DNA from: Candidatus Moraniibacteriota bacterium
GTDB lineage: Bacteria; Patescibacteriota; Minisyncoccia; Moranbacterales; GCA-2747515
Assembly: GCA_027031945.1 (NCBI GenBank)
Contig: JALVPE010000059.1
Location: 1-12,695, forward strand
DNA: 12,695 bases
Direction: 5' to 3'
The translations under genes and the position numbers were made by a program. A model generated the notes under the pieces. The model was not told the origin of the DNA. It ran no database searches and saw only the letters and a list, made by a program, of their open reading frames with translations. Numbering within the stretch: position 1 is the stretch's first letter; each line of letters starts with the position of its first letter. Of this stretch, positions 7,098 through 12,695 are shown in pieces.

Positions 7098-8250
7098 GTT
7101 TAATATATTTAATTAAATTAATAGCATTGTTCTCAATTAAAAAATCCTGTCTCATTCTCTTAATGTTGTCACAATAAAACTGATATTTTTTATCATCCAT
7201 CATTTCGGATATTGCCTTATATAAATCTTCTTCGGTATTAGTCACGACAATACCAATATTATTTATCTTCACATATCTAGCAAGTATCCCAAAATCTGAC
7301 ACAATCATTGGCTTAATATATAAAAGTGATTCTCTCATTCGTAGCGGCAATACAAGCTCGCCCTGTATTGTATGATCATTTAGTAAAATAATTGCTCTAC
7401 TATTATGTAATATTTTGTCTTTTTTACGAAGCGAATATTTTGAGTTGTCTTGAAAAGAATTTGGCACATCAATAAAATTATATTTTTCTGACTCTTTTTT
7501 TATATAATCATACAAAGAAGTGTTATTTCTATACATAAACTTCATAACAATTAATTCCTCACTAATCTCATTAACCTTTTTAAAAGCTTCCACTAAAAAA
7601 TCTAACTTGTAGTGATTCCACAAACCACCATTCCACAAAAATGTATTATCTGTATTAATATGTACTTCATCATTTACATATCCATCCATATTCTTTGAAA
7701 TAAATGGTGTATGAATGACGCATATTTTATTTGCCATTTTATATATCTCATTCTCTGTCATTTTTTTCGCAAACATAATCTGCCCAATGGTTTCAAATTT
7801 TTCTTCGTATGTACCACATACATAAAAATCTGAGATTTTTATTAATCTTTTCAGTTTTTTTGTCCTATTAAGCACCTCTTTAATTTGAGTATGGATACCA
7901 GAAATAATATTTTTTTGAAAGAAAAAACTCTCAAATGGAGTAAGTATATTATCAAATATTAGCTTACATCCATAATCCTTGAGTGATTCAATCAGCTCAT
8001 CGCTTGTTTCAAGATGAACGATAGTATGACTATATTTATTATTACCTTTAATATGTTTTTTATAATCACTTTTTTTTATAAACGTAATACGACCAGTGCC
8101 CCATTTAGTGTCTACATCATTAACAATAATATCAACATCAATGCCTAGCCCTGACAAAAATAAAGCTAAATTCCAATACCTGTAACCCATACCTTTCATA
8201 TTAAGTCCTATATCGTATGGTTCTGCACAAATAATTATCTTATTTTTCAT
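7090..8250 (-). CDS. GT-B (GT4-like) glycosyltransferase
   Basis: A 386-residue cytosolic protein with a two-domain GT-B layout. The N-terminal domain begins KIIICAEPYD and has GMGYRYWNLALFLSGLGIDVDII (20-42), like the GxRxxxLAxxLxxxGHxV region of GT4 enzymes. The C-terminal domain has FLWNGGLWNHYKLDFLVEAF (204-223), then SRAIILLNDHT, LPLRMRESLLYIKPMIVSD (301-319), where the RXXE contacts the nucleotide in the family, and IGIVVTNTEEDLYKAI. Donor and acceptor cannot be read from sequence. It overlaps the HAD gene by 11 bp and glf by 8 bp, so it belongs to the galactofuranose glycan operon. Very AT-rich, with many ATA and AAA codons. Confidence 0.8.
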   Translation of the reverse strand: MKNKIIICAEPYDIGLNMKGMGYRYWNLALFLSGLGIDVDIIVNDVDTKWGTGRITFIKKSDYKKHIKGNNKYSHTIVHLETSDELIESLKDYGCKLIFDNILTPFESFFFQKNIISGIHTQIKEVLNRTKKLKRLIKISDFYVCGTYEEKFETIGQIMFAKKMTENEIYKMANKICVIHTPFISKNMDGYVNDEVHINTDNTFLWNGGLWNHYKLDFLVEAFKKVNEISEELIVMKFMYRNNTSLYDYIKKESEKYNFIDVPNSFQDNSKYSLRKKDKILHNSRAIILLNDHTIQGELVLPLRMRESLLYIKPMIVSDFGILARYVKINNIGIVVTNTEEDLYKAISEMMDDKKYQFYCDNIKRMRQDFLIENNAINLIKYIKHV

Positions 8251-8863
8251 ATTTAATTCTATTTACTATGTTAAAAAAATCTTTTGGCACAAAATCAATA
8301 TTATGATTATCAACAGCATGGCAGGTTTTACCAAGATATTTCCCATATATATCCAAATCATTGTTCTCATTAAAAATTTCAAAATCTTGTATATTATCAG
8401 ATATTATAAAATTCTTCTCGTCGTGTTTCAAAAGATTTCTAATTGTTTTCTTTTTATTAAAATTTCTTAATTTTAATGAGTACGAATATCTTTCTGGAAA
8501 AAAAGAATTTATACAAAATTTATTTAAAATAAGCTGTATCACCTCAGATAGTCCGTTACTTACAATCACTGTATTATTTTCTTTAAAAAAATCTATGTTA
8601 ATAATAAAATTGTATTGATCAGAGATTAAGGGCAAACCGTACTTTTTATAATGTATAAGGTATTGATTGTAAACATTTTCAATTTTATCAATATTCAACT
8701 TAACTAGTTCATTCATAAATGATATTTCCGACAAATATCTTCTATTGTTTATCTTTGTAAAAAGATCCTCTTTTATATTGTAATAATAGGACAATGCTCT
8801 CCTGGTCTTTACATAACTATCACCAGTATCAAACATTGTGCCATCAAAATCTAAAATAATCAT
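8240..8863 (-). CDS. HAD-superfamily hydrolase
   Basis: A 207-residue cytosolic phosphatase-type protein with all four HAD motifs: DFDGT (5-9, nucleophile Asp5 and general acid Asp7), motif II VIVSNG (99-104), a lysine-rich motif III around KLRNFNKKKT (131-140), and motif IV ISDNIQDFEIF (154-164). Between motifs I and II lies a helical cap as in phosphoglycolate-phosphatase-like (subfamily I) members. A role in dephosphorylating a sugar phosphate for the glycan pathway is inferred from the operon only. The start at 8863 lies nine bases downstream of the stop of the leuS fragment, with no Shine-Dalgarno sequence, so its translation may depend on ribosomes ending on the fragment. One of the most AT-rich stretches in the window lies inside it (8461-8520 has about 11 G/C by hand count). 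Confidence 0.8.
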   Translation of the reverse strand: MIILDFDGTMFDTGDSYVKTRRALSYYYNIKEDLFTKINNRRYLSEISFMNELVKLNIDKIENVYNQYLIHYKKYGLPLISDQYNFIINIDFFKENNTVIVSNGLSEVIQLILNKFCINSFFPERYSYSLKLRNFNKKKTIRNLLKHDEKNFIISDNIQDFEIFNENNDLDIYGKYLGKTCHAVDNHNIDFVPKDFFNIVNRIKYEK

Positions 8864-8993
8864 AAGTACTATTTATATTATGAAATATTCCAAATCATGC
8901 CCCAAGCCAAGCATCTTCATTTGCCGAATATAATTCTCTGTATTTTTTTTGGTAGTTTCTTTAGGATGAATACCAGTCTTAACGGCATAATTC

Positions 8994-9039
8994 TCCGCCG
9001 GCAAACCAAAAGAATCAAATCCCTGGGGATGCAAAACAT
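8994..9039. repeat. leuS homology block shared with full-length leuS (copy 2)
   Basis: Direct repeat of 3673-3718, 45/46 identical, about 5.3 kb apart in the same orientation. Recombination between the two blocks would delete the whole HAD-to-Nudix cassette and leave one intact leuS reading frame, so the cassette is potentially excisable. Confidence 0.7.
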
Positions 9040-9169
9040 CAAAACCCTGTAATTTTTTATAACGATAAATTATATCCGAAGCGGTATAACTCTCCGTATG
9101 CCCCATATGCAAACCATCTCCCGATGGATAGGGAAACATATCTAATACATAGTACTTTGGCTTTTTACC

Positions 9170-9223
9170 ACCCCCTGTGTAAAGGGGGTCATCCTCCTTT
9201 TCGCGAAAGGAGGGATGGGGGGT
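9170..9223. repeat. REP/MITE-like double hairpin inserted in the leuS fragment
   Basis: Two adjacent hairpins: ACCCCCT (9170-9176)/AGGGGGT (9183-9189), and CCTCCTTT (9193-9200)/AAAGGAGG (9206-9213) with a 5-nt loop. A G-run then mirrors the first C-run, giving ACCCCC (9170-9175) and GGGGGGT (9217-9223) as outer arms. It encodes residues about 26-47 of the fragment in frame and interrupts the family alignment just before the conserved KYYVLDMFPYPSG segment. Confidence 0.75.
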
Positions 9224-9386
9224 TTTCTTTTTCTGCTCTTTCTGCTTACTCCATTCTTCCTGCCACTTTTTTTCTATTTTTTTATGCTCATATTTTTTCA
9301 TAATTTTAACCTTAAAACATTATAAATTAACCAACTTTTTACCCCATAATCCTACCACGCTTCCCAACTTTTTTCAACTATTTTAA

Positions 9387-9422
9387 ATGTAGTCGAGTAG
9401 TCAATTGACTACTCGACTACAT
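9387..9422. repeat. Perfect 36-bp palindrome
   Basis: The 36 bases read identically on both strands. Each arm is ATGTAGTCGAGTAGTC and the centre is AATT, so the segment is built from two GTAGTC and two GACTAC units. Symmetry ends exactly at both edges. No T-run follows on either side, so it is not a standard terminator. It could be a cruciform-forming repeat, a double operator for a dimeric regulator between the divergent genes, or a miniature repeat element. Confidence 0.9.
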
Positions 9423-9561
9423 AAAATCTTTAAAATTATCTCCCTAAGCTTATTTGAAAATTATTTAGAAATATTCACCAACTCTTATCAATGCAAGTAC
9501 ATATATACCCCCACATTCCTATGAACACCTTAACACAGACATTCCGTTATCCACAATCCCC

Positions 9562-9590
9562 TAGTCAAAAAATTAAAATTATGTTATTCT
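9562..9590 (+). promoter_or_regulatory. Possible extended -10 promoter for the small membrane protein
   Basis: TAGTCA (-35, 9562-9567; 4/6), a 17-bp spacer ending in TGT, then TATTCT (-10, 9585-9590), giving a TGn-extended -10. Transcription would start near 9597 and produce a leader of about 105 nt that begins just before the repeat-rich segment. The call rests on motif match only. Confidence 0.35.
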
Positions 9591-9599
9591 CTAAATAGA

Positions 9600-9698
9600 T
9601 GAGGTTTGTTTAGGATAAAACAATTTTGAAAACAATTTAACAAATCCACCTCAAACAAAAAATCCACTAAACAAACTAAATAATCAGTTAACAATTTA
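9600..9698 (+). repeat. Repeat-rich leader with competing inverted repeats
   Basis: In the probable 5' leader of the next gene: an 18-bp tandem pair beginning AAATCCAC (9642, 9660); AACAATTT three times (9619-9626, 9631-9638, 9690-9697); inverted repeat GTTTGTTTAG (9604-9613)/CTAAACAAAC (9667-9676), extendable through GGAT/ATCC with a 2-nt bulge; and inverted repeat TGAGGT (9600-9605)/ACCTCA (9648-9653). The two pairings share bases 9604-9605 and cross each other, so they would compete or form a pseudoknot-like arrangement. No known riboswitch family is recognised. Confidence 0.5.
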
Positions 9699-9702
9699 TC
9701 TT

Positions 9703-10047
9703 ATGCGTTCGCCTCTCAGACTGTTTTGCCTCTTACCAATTATTTTATTTGTCTTAATTGCTTTTATTCAATTGGCACTTGACGGTCTTTTTGCTTTTGC
9801 TCTTTGGGGGTTTGTTGCGTTCTTGGCAATAAATGTTTGCTGGCCAATTGTTATTAACGCTAACGAAAAACACTTACCTATTTATCAAATATTTTCAATT
9901 TTGATAGCTTTCGTTTTTGTGGCTATTGTTATCACCTTTACCGACATTAAAAATTATCTGCCTCTTGATAAAGCTATAATTATTTCCGTCTTTACCGGAC
10001 TGGGGATTACCGGATTGGTTTTATTTCTCGGAGGATACAACAATTAA
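9703..10047 (+). CDS. Small membrane protein of unknown function, about four helices
   Basis: A 114-residue, strongly hydrophobic protein that I do not recognise. Likely membrane helices lie at about 8-27, 29-51, 60-80 and 90-110, with short charged links (NANEKH at 52-57 and DIKNYLPLDK at 81-90). The N-terminus MRSPLRLF is positive, which places it on the cytoplasmic side. There is no enzymatic motif. No Shine-Dalgarno sequence precedes the ATG. It has the same orientation as the O-antigen ligase-like gene 67 bp downstream, but that gene has its own strong promoter. It may be an accessory envelope protein; that is only inference from position. Confidence 0.7.
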   Translation: MRSPLRLFCLLPIILFVLIAFIQLALDGLFAFALWGFVAFLAINVCWPIVINANEKHLPIYQIFSILIAFVFVAIVITFTDIKNYLPLDKAIIISVFTGLGITGLVLFLGGYNN

Positions 10048-10055
10048 ATTCCCTC

Positions 10056-10083
10056 TTGACAAATTCAAGAAATGCACTATACT
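10056..10083 (+). promoter_or_regulatory. Strong sigma70-type promoter for the O-antigen ligase-like gene
   Basis: A perfect -35 TTGACA (10056-10061), a 16-bp spacer and -10 TATACT (10078-10083; 5/6). The expected start near 10090 gives a leader of about 25 nt before the ATG at 10115. That leader has no Shine-Dalgarno sequence. This is the best promoter match in the window. Confidence 0.75.
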
Positions 10084-10114
10084 GATATGAACCTTAAAAA
10101 ATCACTCAATTACT

Positions 10115-11524
10115 ATGCTTAAAAAAATTCAAGTCATCTTATTATATCTAACAGCTTTTACTCTGCCCTTCCAGCGGAGATATATATTCAATTTTGATAC
10201 TATTAAAGAAATAAACGGCTTCAGAGAACATCTAGCCGTTTCTTTTTATTCTTTTGACATTTTTATAATTACCCTACTTTCAATTGCCTTATTTGCCAAC
10301 CGGAAAAAACTCTTCACCAAAAAAACTTGGCAAAAAATATCCAACCAACCCCTATTTTTCTTTGTCATACTTGTTTTGATGTCATTTTTAATTAACAAAC
10401 CTTCCGGTTCAAATTGGTACAATTTACTCAGACTTTTGGAAGTAATTTTCTTGTTTATCGTCAGCAGAGATTTATTAAAACAACACACTGTTCGCATTTA
10501 TACACAATTTATTCTCTTTGTTGGTGGCACGGTTCAAGCGACTATTGCCATTCTGCAATTTATCTATCAAAAATCTATCGGCTTGGGGTGGTTAGGTGAA
10601 AATGTTATTAGTCCGAACATTCACGGCATCGCTAAATTCAGTTTTGAAGGAGAAAAATTTATTCGCGCCTACGGCACCTTTCCTCATCCAAATGTCTTGG
10701 GTATTTTCTTATTATTCAGTTTGACTTCCGGATTAAGCTTGGTTTTATCCAAAAAAATATTAATGGACAAGCTCCGTTTGCAATATCGCCTTATTTTTCT
10801 CAGCGAATTTCTAATCATACTGGTCGGAATTTTACTAACCTATTCCCGAGCTATTATCGCCTTCACTTTTTTATTGCTGATCATTTTTGCTCTCACTCAG
10901 AGAAAATTTATCAGTAAAAGATACAAACAATATTGTAACCAACTGAAAGTCCCCTTCTTTCTACAAACAACTCTGGCTATTATTCTGATTTTTGGCGGAG
11001 TATTTTTTGCCTATAATTTAATTGCTCCTCGCCTTTGTATTCAATGTTCCGGTGATGCTTCAATGCACTTCCGAAAAATTTATCGCCAAACAGCGGAACT
11101 AATAATATTTAAGCATCCTTTTTTGGGAGTTGGACCGGGAAATTTTGTACCGACCTCCAAGGAATTAACCGTAAACAAAATATCCGCCTGGCGACTACAA
11201 CCGGTTCACAACCTCTACCTTTTAATCGCCAGCGAACTGGGATTGGTTTCTTTATTTTTATTTCTTTTAACAGTTTTCTTATTTGTTTTCCGACAGTTTC
11301 GTTGGAAAATTCTAATAAATTCTCCCCTAAATTTATTTTTCTTAATAGCTCTGTTGGTAGCCTTTTTTGACCATTACTTTTGGACCATTCCCCAGGGACA
11401 AATTATTTTTTGGCTGACCTTTTCTCTAGCCAGCATTCAAAAGACAACTAAAGTTGATTCTCCCAAATATCATTTTAAACCTATTCTACAAAACCTTCGT
11501 AAGCTATTGAAAGAATTGTCTTAA
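10115..11524 (+). CDS. O-antigen ligase/polymerase (Wzy/WaaL)-like membrane protein
   Basis: A 469-residue polytopic inner-membrane protein with roughly ten hydrophobic segments. The Wzy_C/O-antigen ligase signatures are clear: RAYGTFPHPNVLGIFLLF (184-201), LLTYSRAIIAF (240-250), an extracytoplasmic loop with FRKIYRQTAELIIFKHPFLGVGPGNF (319-344), and VHNLYLLIASELGLVSLFLF (364-383). The Arg- and His-containing motifs in the large periplasmic loop are those used by the family to act on lipid-linked glycans. It would polymerise or transfer a lipid-linked surface glycan, possibly onto a protein or lipid; the acceptor cannot be read. Alternatives are a Wzy polymerase or an oligosaccharyltransferase of the PglL type. 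It has its own promoter and ends in a terminator at 11541-11573. It lies 1.3 kb from the galactofuranose cassette, so the two may serve one envelope glycan. Confidence 0.85.
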   Translation: MLKKIQVILLYLTAFTLPFQRRYIFNFDTIKEINGFREHLAVSFYSFDIFIITLLSIALFANRKKLFTKKTWQKISNQPLFFFVILVLMSFLINKPSGSNWYNLLRLLEVIFLFIVSRDLLKQHTVRIYTQFILFVGGTVQATIAILQFIYQKSIGLGWLGENVISPNIHGIAKFSFEGEKFIRAYGTFPHPNVLGIFLLFSLTSGLSLVLSKKILMDKLRLQYRLIFLSEFLIILVGILLTYSRAIIAFTFLLLIIFALTQRKFISKRYKQYCNQLKVPFFLQTTLAIILIFGGVFFAYNLIAPRLCIQCSGDASMHFRKIYRQTAELIIFKHPFLGVGPGNFVPTSKELTVNKISAWRLQPVHNLYLLIASELGLVSLFLFLLTVFLFVFRQFRWKILINSPLNLFFLIALLVAFFDHYFWTIPQGQIIFWLTFSLASIQKTTKVDSPKYHFKPILQNLRKLLKELS

Positions 11525-11540
11525 AACCATCTTTAATTTA

Positions 11541-11573
11541 TTTTTCTCCACAAGCAAAGCTTGTGGGGAAAAA
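11541..11573. terminator. Bidirectional rho-independent terminator
   Basis: Perfect stem CCACAAGC (11548-11555)/GCTTGTGG (11559-11566) with an AAA loop, extended by a T-G wobble, a C-G pair and TTTTT/AAAAA arms (11541-11545, 11569-11573) to 15 pairs. A/T tracts on both sides give a U-run in either direction. It sits exactly between two convergent genes and abuts the stop codon of the right-hand one (11574-11576). Confidence 0.9.
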
Positions 11574-12695
11574 TTAAACAGACAAACTCTCAATATCTTT
11601 TTTAATCTGCCTTATCAAATCTTTACTATCAGAAAATTTCTCCACATCCCTAATTCGCTTTGTAAGAACCACCGCAATACTCTCCCCGTAAATATCTTTC
11701 TTAAATTCTAGGATATGCGCTTCTAAAATTTCTTCTGTCTGATCGATAAAAAATACCGCTCGATATTTTATTCCCTCAACAAAAACTATTCCTCCATAAA
11801 CTCCGGCTGGTATTTTTATTGTCAGTTTAATATTCGCCGTAGGAAATCCCAACTGACGCCCCACCTTTTTACCGGCAATAACTTTTCCCGCTGTTTGATA
11901 TAATATTTTTTTCGCAAAACTTTTTTTATCCGCTTGTTGACTAATGATTTTATAAAAAGACAATAACAAAACACCGGTTGCCAAACCTTGCCAAAAAGAT
12001 AAAACATTGTGATTAATAATATAATCTAAAAAAATGGCTGACAATGGCCAAAATAATTCAGCAATTGTTGCCAAAGAAGCCGGAATCTTTTTTAAACCAT
12101 AATAATAAATATACATTGCCACCGCCCCACTACTCAAAACTATAATCACCAACAATTTCCAATGTTGTCCATCTAAAGTGGTTATTTTTGTAAAATCACC
12201 ATCCAACAATAGTAAACTGCCCGCCAAAATAGCAGTTAAAGCAAAACGTAACACCGTCGCTAAAGAAAAACCTAAGTCATTAACCAGTCTTTTTCCAAAA
12301 ACCGTTGAGGAACCGAAAGAGAAGGCCGCCAGAAAAGCAAACCAACCGGCACTGTGAGTCAAATTTAAAGAACTTAAATGTAGCCCGGTTTTTCCAAAAG
12401 CCAAAAAATAAGAAGCGACAATTGCTAAGCCTGCCCAACCATAAAATTTACCGGACAATTTTTCTTTTAAAATAATTCGAGCCATCAATAACGCAAATAC
12501 CGGCTGTAATTTTTGCAAAATAATAACCGTGGCAAAAGTAACCTGTCCATCAATGGCCAGAAAAAATGCTTTGGTAATCATTAAAGTTCCAATCAACCCT
12601 CCAAACAAAGACACCCACAAAAGAGCCAACCAAGTTCTTCTTTTAATTGGGGGTAATTTCCAAACTCTATTTTTAGTAAAAATTTTCCGCCAATG
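11574..12695 (-). CDS. EamA/DMT-type permease fused to a riboflavin kinase domain (5' end outside window)
   Basis: Residue numbers count from the TTG codon at 12629. Residues 1-77 are the end of a first EamA repeat (ILQKLQPVFALLMARIILKEKLS), and about 95-228 form a second (GSSTVFGKRLV; KKIPASLATIAELFWPLSAIFLDYI). After a short linker (229-245) comes a soluble domain with riboflavin kinase signatures: GKVIAGKKVGRQLGFPTANI (248-267), PAGVYGGIVFVEG (274-286), EAHILEFKKDIYG (303-315, with the catalytic-type Glu303) and KRIRDVEKFSDSKDLIRQIKKDI (324-346). The usual NIGxxPTF segment is shortened to FFIDQTE. The reading frame stays open through 12695, and the first EamA repeat is incomplete. TTG 12629 is therefore not the true start, and roughly 60-90 residues lie beyond the edge. 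The likely role, by inference, is to import riboflavin and phosphorylate it to FMN on the cytoplasmic side. Confidence 0.85.
   Translation of the reverse strand, partial: HWRKIFTKNRVWKLPPIKRRTWLALLWVSLFGGLIGTLMITKAFFLAIDGQVTFATVIILQKLQPVFALLMARIILKEKLSGKFYGWAGLAIVASYFLAFGKTGLHLSSLNLTHSAGWFAFLAAFSFGSSTVFGKRLVNDLGFSLATVLRFALTAILAGSLLLLDGDFTKITTLDGQHWKLLVIIVLSSGAVAMYIYYYGLKKIPASLATIAELFWPLSAIFLDYIINHNVLSFWQGLATGVLLLSFYKIISQQADKKSFAKKILYQTAGKVIAGKKVGRQLGFPTANIKLTIKIPAGVYGGIVFVEGIKYRAVFFIDQTEEILEAHILEFKKDIYGESIAVVLTKRIRDVEKFSDSKDLIRQIKKDIESLSV

Larger units (their letters stand above)
8873..9301 (-). pseudogene. leuS: Truncated leucyl-tRNA synthetase (N-terminal fragment)
   Basis: 142 codons that match the N-terminus of LeuRS, including FPYPSGDGLHMGH (56-68, HIGH motif), DVLHPQGFDSFGLPAENYAVKTGI (88-111) and QMKMLGLGHD (127-136). 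Homology then stops abruptly; the last codons read LEYFII before TAA. There is no editing domain, no KMSKS and no tRNA-binding domain, so it cannot act as a synthetase. Residues 26-47 (KTPHPSFREKEDDPLYTGGGKK) are absent from the full-length copy and are encoded by a hairpin-rich insertion at 9170-9223. The fragment differs from the full copy at many positions, so it is not a fresh duplicate. A Shine-Dalgarno AAGG sits eight bases before the ATG (9310-9313), and a TATAAT lies at 9319-9324 without a good -35. It is probably the 5' remnant of the original leuS, interrupted by the cassette. Confidence 0.88.
9302..9702. other. Divergent spacer with palindrome and repeat-rich leader
   Basis: 401 bp between the leuS fragment (minus) and the small membrane protein (plus). 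It holds the translation signals of the fragment (9302-9330), a perfect 36-bp palindrome (9387-9422), a possible plus-strand promoter (9562-9590) and a repeat-rich leader (9600-9698). 9423-9560 shows nothing recognisable. No tRNA or small protein gene was found. Confidence 0.6.

Noticed and set aside
8873..9301. leuS fragment as one half of a frameshifted or split synthetase
   Set aside because: The continuation of LeuRS is not present in any frame after 8893; the HAD gene follows at once. A complete leuS exists elsewhere in the window.
9387..9422. Rho-independent terminator at the palindrome
   Set aside because: It has no T-run on either side and lies between divergent, not convergent, genes.
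10246..10599. Short overlapping open frames inside the O-antigen ligase-like gene (10246-10497 minus, 10414-10599 plus)
   Set aside because: They overlap a well-supported membrane-protein gene and show no family signature or start signal.
12627..12629. TTG as start codon of the permease-kinase gene
   Set aside because: The frame stays open to the window edge, the upstream codons look coding, and the first EamA repeat would be cut. The gene simply runs off the window.

Overview
The window looks like a chromosomal segment of a Patescibacteria/CPR-type bacterium. This is inference: there is no rRNA or other taxonomic marker. The signs are low overall GC, genes with little or no Shine-Dalgarno sequence, a YvcK-type protein, and short tandem or REP-like repeats inserted in frame inside conserved genes (yvcK, leuS and a leuS fragment). 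As I recall, such repeats are common in this group. All genes read with the standard code.

Layout from left to right: yvcK (minus, 12-1070); a repeat-bearing spacer (1071-1457); a full-length leucyl-tRNA synthetase gene (minus, 1458-3935); a very AT-rich divergent spacer; a Nudix hydrolase (plus, 4333-4860); and four overlapping or abutting minus-strand genes transcribed right to left: HAD hydrolase, GT-B glycosyltransferase, UDP-galactopyranose mutase and GT-A glycosyltransferase (8863 down to 4877). Nine bases upstream of the HAD gene ends a second, truncated leuS copy (8873-9301) that holds only the first ~136 residues of homology. To its right lie a spacer with a perfect 36-bp palindrome, a repeat-rich leader, a small four-helix membrane protein (9703-10047), an O-antigen ligase/polymerase-like membrane protein (10115-11524), a bidirectional terminator, and the 3' part of a gene that fuses an EamA-type permease to a riboflavin kinase domain (11574 to the window edge).

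Two points stand out. First, the arrangement [leuS 5' fragment] - [glycan cassette] - [complete leuS] suggests that an AT-rich galactofuranose cassette entered the native leuS and brought a replacement 5' end or a whole gene, so leucyl-tRNA synthesis was kept. The cassette now sits directly behind the old leuS translation start. Second, the permease-riboflavin kinase fusion suggests coupled uptake and trapping of riboflavin as FMN in one polypeptide.

Functionally, Glf would make UDP-galactofuranose, the two glycosyltransferases would build a surface glycan, and the nearby Wzy/WaaL-like protein could polymerise or ligate it. YvcK proteins are linked to cell-wall and carbon homeostasis. All statements come from reading the sequence; no database search was possible.
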